Positions 17,920 through 26,288 of a stretch of DNA of 35,867 nucleotides are shown here, piece by piece. The stretch comes from a virus: positions 1 through 35,867 of IMG/VR virus record IMGVR_UViG_3300032313_000342. One strand, given 5' to 3'. A program made the translations under genes and the position numbers. Below the pieces are notes generated by a model. That model ran no database searches and was not told the DNA's origin. It saw only the letters and a list, made by a program, of their open reading frames with translations. Positions within the stretch are counted from its first letter, which is position 1. Each line of letters opens with the position of its first letter.

Positions 17920-18674
17920 TTCGATGACCTCTCTGCGTGTTCCTGCGATCCCCATGCCTCCGGTGGTCGCCGTCCGTCGTTATTCCAAAAGTGCGTCGGA
18001 TACTGATGAATTGCCTTGAGCCGCTGGTCAGGCCACGTGATCACGAGTTCCGCGTGACCGATTGCGACTTGAGGGCAGACCGCCAGCTTGTTGCCGCACT
18101 CTCGGAACTTGTGCCAGAAGAAGATGTCAGGGTCTTGCCGGTCGGCACCCCAGTCGCCGTCCTCGCCGGGGACGCCAAGGAACCACGGCTTCGCCATCCT
18201 GCGAAGAGCCGCCGTCCGAATAAGAGTCAGACCGAAGTGAGCCGTATCGACGATCTGAGCAGGCTTCTCCCACCAGTCGGCTGGCATCGTGACAGTCTGC
18301 TCGCCCTTGCCGCCGAGGCCTTCGGGCGTAAACATGAGTTGCTTATCGTCTCGCTTCATTTGAAGCGGAGCGATCGCGTCGACGCCTGAGATCAGGATCG
18401 CCGACAACAGACGGGGCAGGCACTCAGGCTCGAAGACGCTGTCGTAGTCAAGAGTGCAGATGAACTCGTTGCCAGTCTCTTCCTTAGACAGGTCCGTGAG
18501 AATCCGGGTCATTGTCTGATCCCAGAAAGCCCCAGTCCCTTTCACGACCTGAATGCCATAAGGGGCAAACGTGCTGGTGACCGTGAAGAAGTTGTCTGTA
18601 AAAGCAAGTCGCGGCATGCTTAAGCACGCCGCGACTTTTACATCATGTTCCACGTTGCCGACGAGAATCCGCAT
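17916..18674 (-). CDS. GT-A-fold glycosyltransferase-like protein
   Basis: A 252-residue protein. Residues 60-80 (LTDLSKEETGNEFICTLDYD) end in D76-Y-D78, a DxD-type nucleotide-sugar/metal motif after a hydrophobic strand, as in GT-A glycosyltransferases. Residues near 143-155 (TAHFGLTLIRTAAL) match the acceptor-region strand/helix seen in family 2-like enzymes, and PDIFFWHKFRECG near residue 182 gives the late acidic/aromatic motif. GAGGTG precedes the ATG at 18674; an upstream in-frame extension is noise. It lies between capsid and neck genes. It could glycosylate a capsid or tail protein, the host surface, or DNA; the sequence does not decide. Confidence 0.7.
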   Translation of the reverse strand: MRILVGNVEHDVKVAACLSMPRLAFTDNFFTVTSTFAPYGIQVVKGTGAFWDQTMTRILTDLSKEETGNEFICTLDYDSVFEPECLPRLLSAILISGVDAIAPLQMKRDDKQLMFTPEGLGGKGEQTVTMPADWWEKPAQIVDTAHFGLTLIRTAALRRMAKPWFLGVPGEDGDWGADRQDPDIFFWHKFRECGNKLAVCPQVAIGHAELVITWPDQRLKAIHQYPTHFWNNDGRRPPEAWGSQEHAERSSK

Positions 18675-18744
18675 CGAACACCTCAAGCCCCTCCTGAAGT
18701 GAAAATAGGCTTGGGCATCCTTGCCCGTCGTGTCCGTCCGTGGA

Positions 18745-19203
18745 CTAGTAGGTCTGGAACTGCCGGTTGATCGTGACCGACGGGACGACGTCGTTGACGC
18801 CCATCGCGGCGGCGGCGATCGGCATATCCTCAAGCTTGCTCAGGCGAGCAACCGTCGAGATCGTGGCAGCGTTGCCGGGGGTCGCGACGACCGTCAGGTA
18901 ACGCTTCTTGCCACGCATGTCCACGTTGAAACGAGCGATGGCACCCGTGCCGCCGGTCGTCGAGCCCGCGCCAGCGGTGATGCTGAAGCCGCTCACGTCG
19001 GCCTGACCACTGCCAGACGAATCCGACTGCTGGAGCTTCAGGACGCTGGCGTAGCTCGTGGTCGCAGCCGTGAACTGGCTGAACACCACGTCGATGCTCG
19101 CGTAGTCCGCGCCGAGAGTGTCGATCTCGTGCGAGTGGGTGCCGCTGGTGGCGACAGCCACGCTCACCTTAGCAACCGTCTTCGTACCTTCGATGTGATT
19201 CAC
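18745..19203 (-). CDS. putative capsid decoration / minor head protein
   Basis: A 152-residue beta-rich protein directly after the major capsid gene. It starts at a GTG with AAGGA eight bases upstream. It contains SHEIDTLGADYASIDVVFSQ near residues 24-43, SVLKLQQSDSSG near 53-64 and ARFNVDMRGKKRYLTVVATPG near 90-110, a pattern I recognise from uncharacterised proteins following the capsid gene in several phages. No enzymatic motif is present. The position and size suggest a decoration protein that binds the outside of the capsid. Confidence 0.6.
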   Translation of the reverse strand: MNHIEGTKTVAKVSVAVATSGTHSHEIDTLGADYASIDVVFSQFTAATTSYASVLKLQQSDSSGSGQADVSGFSITAGAGSTTGGTGAIARFNVDMRGKKRYLTVVATPGNAATISTVARLSKLEDMPIAAAAMGVNDVVPSVTINRQFQTY

Positions 19204-19252
19204 GTTCTAAGTCCTTGTAAAGAAGGGTTGAGAGTAAGAGTGTCCGTACAAA

Positions 19253-20713
19253 TCAGGAGGCAGCGGTCCGGAGAGCCACGAGCGGGCCAGCGCGGTTGGC
19301 GTCGCCGAGATCGTGCGTGAGAGCGTCGAATCGCATCGTGGAGTAGAGCAGCGTCTGATCCAGTTCCGCGTAGCGTTCCGTGGACTGCTTGATGGTCAAG
19401 CCACGACGAGTCGCGTAGAAGCTCGACAGCGACAGGTCGCCGAAGAGGAACTTCACCACGCCGGGGTCAGCCGACACGTTGTTGGAAAGTGTGTGACAGA
19501 AAACCACCGGATATCCCAGCAAACGCATCTCAGCACCGGCCGACACGGTGGCAGGCGTGTTGCCGCCAGCGATTCCGACGTTGTTCACGAGGCCGAGACG
19601 CTGCACGCTGGCGGCGAAAACGGCAGGATTCACGAACCACTTGGCCTGTGCCCTCGCGTAGAGCGGGAGTCGGCCAGCGACGGCGATGAGCGATTCGAGC
19701 TTCAGGGTCGAAGCACCGGTCTCGCCGCTACCGGCAGTGATCAGGCCAGCACCGTGAGTGCCGTCGGCGATCTTCACCGCAGCACCGACGATACCACCGT
19801 GTTCGCCGCTGCCCGTCCCGACGAACGCACAGACGTCGACGAGTTCCGCGATGGCACGAGCCACCTCACCCGTCAAATAATCAGCCAAATTCAGCACGGA
19901 CGAGTCTTCCAAAATCTCCGAAGAGATGCGGCTCGCAACCGCAGCCTTTTTGGCTACAAGCTGCACCCGGTCCCACGCGGCGTCGGATTCGCTGATGCTG
20001 GAATTTTCTCCGACGAAGTAGGCCTTCAGACCGCCGACGCGACGAGGAACGATGAGCGTGTCGCTCTTCATGCTGAGGTTCCGGGCATTCGCTGGGAACG
20101 CTCCGAATTCCTCAACTAAGACGATCACCTCATTAAGCACCTCCTCATTTACAAAAATTCCGCCCTGAGCGTTGATGCCTTCATTGAGGGCACGCGACTC
20201 GGTCACGCCGTTGTCCTTGCACCACCGCTGGGCTTCGTTGTCCTTCAGGAGGGTCGCACGGAAGAACTGACCGGCACGGTAGGCACGCTCTTCGGCATTC
20301 GGACCCTTGAAATTCTTGAGTCGGCCTGCGCCCGGAAGGGCAATGGGGGAAATCTTCACGGGGCTCTCCTTGGAGTTGCGGGTTTCGATCTTGGCTGGGG
20401 TCGACTTGTCGAGGACCGCCCGGAGTTCAAGCTCCTTGGCAGCGACCGACTCGTAGAAGGTGATCTGATCGCGGAGCTTCTCGGCACGCTCGCACAGGCA
20501 GCGAAGCTTCTTCTGCTTCTCGCCTTCGACTTCCTGAGTGTCCTCGACCTCGTCCGATTCCTTGTCGGCAGCGGCGTGATCCATGCCGTTCTGCTCGACC
20601 ATTTCGTCGCCGTGATCGGCGGTCTCGGTGTCGGTCTCCTGAACCGCGCCCATCTCTGCGAGGACGGCGGCGAGTTCGTCGAGGAGCTTCTTGACTTTGG
20701 CCGAGGCTTCCAT
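19253..20713 (-). CDS. major capsid protein, HK97 fold, with N-terminal scaffold domain
   Basis: A 486-residue capsid precursor. Residues 1-100 are charged and helical with a long acidic stretch, the delta or scaffolding domain expected to be removed by the prohead protease. The mature part probably starts between residues 120 and 165. HK97-fold landmarks include GINAQGGIFVNEEVLNEVI, ARNLSMKSDTLIVPR, a KKAAVASRISSEILEDSS strand-helix, the E-loop/P-domain region with AFVGTGSGEHGGIVG, and a final LGYPVVFCHTL...FGDLSLSSFY...LLYSTMRFDA. I chose the ATG at 20713, with AAGGA nine bases upstream, over a GTG at 20752 lacking such a site. It follows a terminator, so it probably heads its own transcript. 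Confidence 0.93.
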   Translation of the reverse strand: MEASAKVKKLLDELAAVLAEMGAVQETDTETADHGDEMVEQNGMDHAAADKESDEVEDTQEVEGEKQKKLRCLCERAEKLRDQITFYESVAAKELELRAVLDKSTPAKIETRNSKESPVKISPIALPGAGRLKNFKGPNAEERAYRAGQFFRATLLKDNEAQRWCKDNGVTESRALNEGINAQGGIFVNEEVLNEVIVLVEEFGAFPANARNLSMKSDTLIVPRRVGGLKAYFVGENSSISESDAAWDRVQLVAKKAAVASRISSEILEDSSVLNLADYLTGEVARAIAELVDVCAFVGTGSGEHGGIVGAAVKIADGTHGAGLITAGSGETGASTLKLESLIAVAGRLPLYARAQAKWFVNPAVFAASVQRLGLVNNVGIAGGNTPATVSAGAEMRLLGYPVVFCHTLSNNVSADPGVVKFLFGDLSLSSFYATRRGLTIKQSTERYAELDQTLLYSTMRFDALTHDLGDANRAGPLVALRTAAS

Positions 20714-20747
20714 GCTCAGTGTTCCTTGCTTGTGGTTTGACGATGCG

Positions 20748-20764
20748 GCCACGCGATGCGTGGC
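20748..20764. other. perfect 7-bp inverted repeat in the capsid 5' leader
   Basis: GCCACGC and GCGTGGC flank a three-base loop. It lies between the terminator and the capsid start, 35 bases upstream of the ATG. It could be an operator or a stabilising 5' hairpin of the capsid mRNA. I find no convincing sigma70 promoter in the 100 bases between terminator and capsid gene. Confidence 0.5.
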
Positions 20765-20813
20765 GACACGTTCAAGCTACGGGCAAAGAACGAGCGACCC
20801 GAAGAGGAGGGTC

Positions 20814-20840
20814 AAAAAAAGTGTTGTATGAAACAACACT
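20814..20840 (-). terminator. rho-independent terminator after the tagged-protein block
   Basis: On the minus strand AGTGTTGT, loop TTCAT, ACAACACT, then a run of seven T. The eight-base stem is perfect. It overlaps the stop codon of the zinc-ribbon gene and separates the upstream multidomain-protein block from the capsid operon. Confidence 0.88.
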
Positions 20841-21024
20841 ATTTGGGGGCGGTGCGACGCCAGCAAATGGATCGCACGTCGTTGGCAGCAACGATACAGC
20901 GGTCCTGACGACCGCAGACTTGGCAGCGGAGATACCTCACCTGAAGGTCGCCGCTCTGGCGACTGCTTCGAGTGATCATCCGACCGCTGCACCCTGCACA
21001 GCTACACTTATCACCGCTTTGCAT
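20839..21024 (-). CDS. small zinc-ribbon protein
   Basis: A 61-residue protein starting at the ATG at 21024, with AGGAAG about four to six bases upstream and a 14-base overlap with the previous gene. Cysteines are arranged as C-x-C-x-x-C near residues 6-11 and C-x-x-C-x(4)-C near 33-41, separated by TRSSRQSGDLQVRYLRC, the pattern of small phage zinc-ribbon proteins where the second pair follows a YLRC strand. Likely binds nucleic acid or acts as a structural knuckle; the Mu Com type of translational regulator is one precedent, but no specific homology is claimed. It is the last gene before the terminator. Confidence 0.6.
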   Translation of the reverse strand: MQSGDKCSCAGCSGRMITRSSRQSGDLQVRYLRCQVCGRQDRCIVAANDVRSICWRRTAPK

Positions 21025-21895
21025 TTGGCTTCCTATAAAAAGAGTCCGTGAAATGCGTATCGAACACGAGGTCCGCAGTCCCCAAGACTGCATCGGGAAC
21101 GGACGGCGCGACGCCAGCAACGACGGCGGTCGCAATCACGAGGCCAGCCTTATTGGCTGCTACCTCGAACCCGTTTCGTGCGATCCGTTTTGCGTATGAC
21201 AGCGAGTCTGATTTTACCGCAAACTTCGTCTGCTTGGGGGCATTCGCCGAGGCAATATCCTTCACCGCCTGAAGCTCAGAGTCGGTCAGTTCCTTGCTGG
21301 CTTTCTTCGGGTAGATCGTCACGGTTTTCTTCGTGAAGTCGACGACGTGAGTGACCTTGCCAGACTTGTCCTTGATCCTGAGCGTCAGCCGGGCGCGTCC
21401 GGTTGTGCTTGCCACCGACTTGTTGCTGCCGCTCAGAGACTTGACGATCTTGGCGACCCCTTTGTCCGTCAGGCCGAGGGACGTGATCCGCTCAGACACC
21501 CGCGTCGGTCGCATTTTATTGTCGTAAATTCCTTTGACAGCACCGGCGACAGCACCGTAAGCGGCACTGGTTGCCGCCGCCTGCGGCAGGAATGTCTTGA
21601 AGAATCCGGACGTGGCACCCAACGCCGCCCCGGCGGCTGCACCCTTGGCGGCGTCGGCAGCGAGACCGCCTGCGCACGTGTTGCCCTTCGAGAATTTGCC
21701 GTCCTTCTCTTGGCCGCAGTCTCGGGCTTCGGCGAATGCGAGCAGGCTGGCGTAGCGGGCGTCGAGCGACGGCGAGTCTCCTCGACGCTTTTTCTTGCGA
21801 TTGGCAATAGCGTCAAGCAGATGCTGGGGCTTCTTCCAGTCAGGACTGCCAAGTGAGTCTTGGTCGCCTACGAGGCGTTCTAAGAGTGTCGACAT
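21011..21895 (-). CDS. tagged polyvalent-block protein with CX13C motif
   Basis: A 294-residue protein with no recognised enzymatic domain. Residues 45-58 (DARYASLLAFAEAR) form the helix that precedes a tag, then the CX13C tag C60 to C74 (DCGQEKDGKFSKGNTC). Residues 77-125 are Gly/Ala-rich with alternating small residues, a glycine-zipper-like segment that could insert in a membrane. Residues about 128-212 resemble residues 658-745 of the adjacent 1166-residue protein (shared DK-x-G, VDF, YP, LT/S-x-x-E landmarks). Residues 247-278 form a second hydrophobic stretch. Start ATG at 21895 shares bases with the previous stop (TAATG) and has AAGGGGG upstream. Could be a pore-like internal virion protein. 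Confidence 0.65.
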   Translation of the reverse strand: MSTLLERLVGDQDSLGSPDWKKPQHLLDAIANRKKKRRGDSPSLDARYASLLAFAEARDCGQEKDGKFSKGNTCAGGLAADAAKGAAAGAALGATSGFFKTFLPQAAATSAAYGAVAGAVKGIYDNKMRPTRVSERITSLGLTDKGVAKIVKSLSGSNKSVASTTGRARLTLRIKDKSGKVTHVVDFTKKTVTIYPKKASKELTDSELQAVKDIASANAPKQTKFAVKSDSLSYAKRIARNGFEVAANKAGLVIATAVVAGVAPSVPDAVLGTADLVFDTHFTDSFYRKPNAKR

Positions 21896-24800
21896 TACGC
21901 CCCCTTGTAGTCCTCGTCCTCATCGACGTGCAGGACGGTGCCAGTGCTTGTACGAACCACGCCAAGAATCCGCATTCGCGACGGCGGGCGAACAACCTCC
22001 ATCTCGCTGTGCGCGTTGGATGAAAGAATGTGTCCCACTCGTGGTTTTCTTGTGACGAGAAGAAGCTTGCTCGCTCCGAAACTTCGCGAGACGTCGCGAG
22101 ACGTCGTCCAGCTATTGACGTTTTCGTGAACCACATATCCACTGGAGATCATCCTGTCGACCTCAGCCGGGTCGACTCTCAGGCCACGATAGAGTTGCAG
22201 GCAGCACTCGATCGTGTCTCCGGCCACCGCTGACTCAAGCTCTTTTGCCATCTGCTTGACGGCATTCTTTCTGGCCTCCTCTCGCATCGCATTGATGGAC
22301 TCTTCGATGTCGTAGGTGTTATCGTCCATCCACTGCTTTTTGCCAGCCTCTCGAAGGGCAACGACGTCATCCTCGTCCGACGGTGGTGCGTCTACGCCGT
22401 AGAGCAACTTCATTGAGGCCACGTTCTTCTCGTCGTCGCTCATTTCGTCCCACTCCTTCTCGACCTCTTTCTGCTTCTCGGCCAGAAGGTCGGAGGCGTA
22501 ATAGTCATCGATGGTTCCGTAGTCAGCCCCGTGATAGTCAATGCTGCCATCAGCGTTTTCGCCGAGGCTACCGTCATAGCCAGTGAAGTAACCGGCCCCC
22601 GGCCCAACATAAGCGTCGAGAGGACTCCAGTCGTCTTCGATATCACTGTCTGGTTGTAGTTGCTTCGCTAGCTGAAACGTAACTTCGAGGCCACAGTTGC
22701 GTCCGTGGCATTCGATCTCGTCGAGATATTCCGGGGTACTGATCCCAGTCCTGTCGACGACCGTGACCTCGCCGTCTCCGCTTTTCATCTTTGCCTGCGG
22801 AGCTTCGGCATCTCTCTCGGCGAGGAGGTGCAGTGCGGGTGGTGGTTCGTCTGCCTCTGGCTCAGGTGCGGAAGACCCCTTCGACGAACAAGTGTTGGTG
22901 ACGCCGTTGCCCTCGCCGTTAGGACAGAAGCCACGAGACTGAACGAACGCGAGCAGCGACGCGTGCTTTGCGTCGACCGAACGCTCCCACTTCTTCGGCC
23001 TTTGATGCGGCGGGAGCAGCGTCGAGAACGCGTACTTGTCTTCCCACTTCTTGAGCTTGGCAGCGTTCTCCGAGTCCCACCTCTTCATGTCAGCAGCCTT
23101 GCTGAAGACCTTTATCGTAGGGTCTTCCTGACGTCCGCCAAACGCTTTGCCAGCGGCTTCCTTGATCTTCTTGGCCTCAGCCGGGCTCAAGTCTTTAGCG
23201 GGATAGAGCCTCGCTCTTCCGTTCTCAAAGTCGACGTGGAAGAGCTTATTTCCATCCTTGTCGGCGACGGAGATATTCAGGCTAGGCGGGTTGATATCGA
23301 CTCGCGTGCTTTTTGGATCGCCGCCCATCACGTCAACGAGACTCTTCAGTCTCTTCTCTGACGATCCCATCTGGTACAGCTTCCGGGCGGCGTCCGTCTG
23401 CACGCCGTTGTCGTATCTCATACGGCCACGAGGGTCTTCCTTCGGCATATCGACAGAGCCGCCACACTTGTTGCCAGATGCGAACTTGCCGTCGTCTTCG
23501 CGACCGCAGTCGGCGGAGCGGGCCTCTTTGCTGTGCTTCGGGTGGTCTGAATGGAGAAGGTCGTTGTCGGTCGTGTACTTCGCGTTCTCTGGCCTGCCTC
23601 TCCGGGCAAGAGTCAGGAACGCATTCACTCTCGCCATTGCCCATTGGTCGCGAGCCATGCCCGGACGATGGCTAGTCGAGAAAGCACCAGCACCACGGCG
23701 AAATACGGCCTTCAGTGACGGCAGGCGAACGTGAGTCCAGTCTGGCTTACCGGCCTCCCGCATCGCAGCGTTGTGTTCCTCGACCTTTTTCTTCAGCGAC
23801 GAGATCGTGCTTTCGTCTAGCGAGATGTCGCCAGACTTGTTCTTGGCAGAGCCTTCCTTGTTGACGTCGCTGCCTTTGACTTGATCCTTCTTCGGGGCGG
23901 GAGCGTCCCCGCGAGCCTCCGTATTCGGCTCCTCTGGCGATTCTGCATCAAGATCGAACTCGACAAGCAAATCACGCGTCCTCACCTTTTTGGCAATCAC
24001 GCGAGCCACGCGACCCTGCGAGCTAAGCACGCGAGGCTTCACCGGCTTCACCTCGGAGAGAGGGTATCCGTACTTGCCCTCTGGGCCGATGTAGTGGACT
24101 GAGTCTTTGCCAACACGGTGCTTGTCGAAGTCGGCGTCAAACTCTTTGCGAGTCTTGTAGAACTTCGGCTCACCTACCTTCATGACGCCGACGAGCGTAG
24201 CTTTGCCCTTGCCTGTCCGGACGATGCCGACTGTCTTGCCGATGTATGGCTTGAGCGAGTTTGGCCGACGAGTCTCCATCGTCTTTTCACCAGCGAGAAT
24301 CTGTCCGGTGAAGTCCTGATCTGCGTCGTTGATTCCGATGCCCTTGCCGCACGTGTTGGTGACGCCGCCGCCGGAGCCGTTGGGGCAGAACGCCCGCTGC
24401 TCGACAAGCGACTTGAGTAGCGACGGCCGCGACTTAATGTGCTGGTATCCAAGCGGCTCGTCGCCGTCGTCCTTAGCTGCCCGGCTGCTCTTGTTCCGCT
24501 TCTTCAACTCGCTGCGAATGATCTCCGGGCCGACCTTCGAGGCGTAGGCGTTCTGAGGCGCGTAGTTCTTCGTCTTCTCGTAGACGGCGTTCTGGCCGAA
24601 CGTCTCTGCGAACAGAGCGGGCCACGCCTCTTCAGGGAGCGTAGACGCGTGAGTCAACATTCCGTTGTATTCGCCGTTCGTCGAGAACGAGTAGCCGCCT
24701 CGCACGTGCGCGACCATGTCGTGGACGACCCGGAACAAGTCGTTCGCGATCATCGGCTCGCCGTCGGCAGTCTTGAACTTCGTCTCGCGAAGCATCGGGT

Positions 24801-25395
24801 GGTTGGGCGTGGCATCCCCGATTCCGAACCCCTTGTCGGTCATGAAGAAGGAGAACTCGCCAGTCTTGGCGACCTCTTGGCGCATCTTGTCCGAGTTGGG
24901 CTTCGTGCTGCCCGGCGGGTCGCCGTATGGCTCGCCCTCTCCTCGCCACGCTCTGGCCTTCAGCCCGGCGGCGGTGAGTGCCTCGTACTGCCTGCCGATC
25001 TCATCGACGAGCGATCCGTAGGACGCTTCCGCCTCGGGCGTGAGAGCGACACCTGAGTGGCTCGTCTGCTCGTTGGCGATGTCGTCCATCTGCTTAGGGG
25101 CAGGAGTCTCAGCCAAGCCCTTCGAGCGATCCCAGACTTGCTCCGGGGCAGGGGCCACCGAATCGACGGCGTCCCTGAGATTCTGAGAGCCTTCTGGGAA
25201 TGACTTGGCGGTCTGGCCGGGGCCGCAGTTGTTGGTGACTCCGTTGCCTTCGCCGTTGGGACAGAAGGCACGGGCCTCAGCCTTGTCGCTGAACATCTCA
25301 GCCCACTCGGCAGACACAGGGAATCCACGAATGGCTTCGTTGATCTTCCTCGCGGTCTGCACGCCGCCGTCCGGACGCCTGACGAAATATGTCAC
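21895..25395 (-). CDS. multidomain tagged protein with ASCH-like domain and C-terminal ADP-ribosyltransferase
   Basis: A 1166-residue protein with four tags (C45-C57, C337-C349, C630-C644, C824-C836). Domains: residues 120-300, an unnamed phage domain with FRVVHDMVAH at 221-230 and FAETFGQN at 262-269; 355-460, an ASCH/PUA-like domain (ILAGEKTMETRR then GIVRTGKGKATLVGVMKVGE); 530-620, an unnamed domain with RRGAGAFSTSHRPG and WAMARVNAFL; 658-745, shared with the next protein; 1050-1166, an R-S-E ADP-ribosyltransferase with YRG (R1070), SWTTS (1095-1099) and EME (1131-1133). GTG at 25395 has GGAGG eight bases upstream and overlaps the previous stop; a GTG at 25437 is less likely. Probably modifies a host target if delivered; that is inference. 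Confidence 0.8.
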   Translation of the reverse strand: MTYFVRRPDGGVQTARKINEAIRGFPVSAEWAEMFSDKAEARAFCPNGEGNGVTNNCGPGQTAKSFPEGSQNLRDAVDSVAPAPEQVWDRSKGLAETPAPKQMDDIANEQTSHSGVALTPEAEASYGSLVDEIGRQYEALTAAGLKARAWRGEGEPYGDPPGSTKPNSDKMRQEVAKTGEFSFFMTDKGFGIGDATPNHPMLRETKFKTADGEPMIANDLFRVVHDMVAHVRGGYSFSTNGEYNGMLTHASTLPEEAWPALFAETFGQNAVYEKTKNYAPQNAYASKVGPEIIRSELKKRNKSSRAAKDDGDEPLGYQHIKSRPSLLKSLVEQRAFCPNGSGGGVTNTCGKGIGINDADQDFTGQILAGEKTMETRRPNSLKPYIGKTVGIVRTGKGKATLVGVMKVGEPKFYKTRKEFDADFDKHRVGKDSVHYIGPEGKYGYPLSEVKPVKPRVLSSQGRVARVIAKKVRTRDLLVEFDLDAESPEEPNTEARGDAPAPKKDQVKGSDVNKEGSAKNKSGDISLDESTISSLKKKVEEHNAAMREAGKPDWTHVRLPSLKAVFRRGAGAFSTSHRPGMARDQWAMARVNAFLTLARRGRPENAKYTTDNDLLHSDHPKHSKEARSADCGREDDGKFASGNKCGGSVDMPKEDPRGRMRYDNGVQTDAARKLYQMGSSEKRLKSLVDVMGGDPKSTRVDINPPSLNISVADKDGNKLFHVDFENGRARLYPAKDLSPAEAKKIKEAAGKAFGGRQEDPTIKVFSKAADMKRWDSENAAKLKKWEDKYAFSTLLPPHQRPKKWERSVDAKHASLLAFVQSRGFCPNGEGNGVTNTCSSKGSSAPEPEADEPPPALHLLAERDAEAPQAKMKSGDGEVTVVDRTGISTPEYLDEIECHGRNCGLEVTFQLAKQLQPDSDIEDDWSPLDAYVGPGAGYFTGYDGSLGENADGSIDYHGADYGTIDDYYASDLLAEKQKEVEKEWDEMSDDEKNVASMKLLYGVDAPPSDEDDVVALREAGKKQWMDDNTYDIEESINAMREEARKNAVKQMAKELESAVAGDTIECCLQLYRGLRVDPAEVDRMISSGYVVHENVNSWTTSRDVSRSFGASKLLLVTRKPRVGHILSSNAHSEMEVVRPPSRMRILGVVRTSTGTVLHVDEDEDYKGA

Positions 25396-26288
25396 TTTGC
25401 AATCCTCCGTGGTGGCTTGGCACCGACGGCCTTGCACAGCCTGTCGAGGTCTTTGTCGCTCTTCATCTCCCCCATCGCGACGCCGGTCGTGTACTCTGCG
25501 ACAAACTCGAACACGTCTGCGGTCGCGTACTCGGAGACTGACTTCACTTTCTCCCTAAGAGACTTGTCCGACTTGAGTAGCTCGTTCCCGGCGTCCTCGG
25601 CGGTGGTTAGCGAGTAATCGATGTGAGAAACGCCCGGAAGCTCCCTTTCGCCCGGATGCGGAAACTCAGAGAGAGCGTTTTTGTAATGATCGAGATGAGC
25701 CAGTTCGTGAATGATTGGCGAAGCGCGACTAGTGCTTGAGTTGAACCCCTTCCTGTACTCACTCTCGTCGTACTCGTCGTCGTCGGTAAAAACTGCGAGA
25801 GTGCCTGACTCGGCATCGGCGGCGGCTCCAAGAACTCCTCCTCCGCCTCCGAGTTCTTTCAACTGGTCGATGACCTCCGGAGAGTTCTTAAAAATCTCCT
25901 TGGCAGGCCCAACGCGAATCGGGGTGTTCGCGAGTCGGCCGTCGATCTTGATCGCCTCGGCAAGCGTGTCGAGGTCGGCGAGAATTCGCTGCCTCTGCGT
26001 CTTGTCGGCAGACTTGAGAGCTTTATCGATGTCGGTGAAGTTCATCTTCCGGAAGCCAAGCTCTTGCAGAACCTTGCTCGACTTCTCGCCAGAGGCGAAC
26101 CTCTTCGACACCTCTCCTGACGCAGCAAACTTCGGCCCGTCAGGCTTACTCGTGGAGGCTTTCACGCTGACTCCGCTACTGCCAGAGCCTCCGCCGCAAC
26201 TGTTGTCGATGCCTCCGCCGACGCCCGTCGAGCAAAAGGCACGGGCATGCGCAAACGCAACCAGCGACGCGTATCGTGCCGCAATCAT
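25392..26288 (-). CDS. tagged HExxH metallopeptidase-like protein
   Basis: A 298-residue protein. It starts with the tag helix and tag itself (MIAARYASLVAFAHAR, then C19-C31). Residues 190-200 hold IIHELAHLDHY (HELAH at 194-198), a zincin active site. About 65 residues later VFEFVAEY supplies a candidate third zinc ligand (E261 or E265), giving a gluzincin-like HExxH...E arrangement, as in phage-encoded relatives of the lethal-factor/ImmA-type peptidases. Residues 60-160 are helical without a recognised fold. ATG at 26288 overlaps the protease stop as ATGA and has AAGGA about nine bases upstream. The substrate is unknown: host proteins, virion proteins or the tagged neighbours are all possible. 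Confidence 0.75.
   Translation of the reverse strand: MIAARYASLVAFAHARAFCSTGVGGGIDNSCGGGSGSSGVSVKASTSKPDGPKFAASGEVSKRFASGEKSSKVLQELGFRKMNFTDIDKALKSADKTQRQRILADLDTLAEAIKIDGRLANTPIRVGPAKEIFKNSPEVIDQLKELGGGGGVLGAAADAESGTLAVFTDDDEYDESEYRKGFNSSTSRASPIIHELAHLDHYKNALSEFPHPGERELPGVSHIDYSLTTAEDAGNELLKSDKSLREKVKSVSEYATADVFEFVAEYTTGVAMGEMKSDKDLDRLCKAVGAKPPRRIAK

Noticed and set aside
18675-18744. Possible terminator between decoration and glycosyltransferase-like genes
   Set aside because: Only a four-base GGGC/GCCC stem with a six-base loop and no T run.
18721-19320. Plus-strand open frame of 199 codons
   Set aside because: Antisense to the decoration gene, Arg/Val-rich and without a motif.
19313-20119. 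Plus-strand open frame of 268 codons
   Set aside because: Lies wholly antisense to the well-supported major capsid gene and reads as Arg/His/Gly-rich shadow.
20714-20813. Sigma70 promoter before the capsid gene
   Set aside because: TTGAAC and TTGCCC could serve as -35 boxes, but no acceptable -10 box lies 16-18 bases downstream of either.
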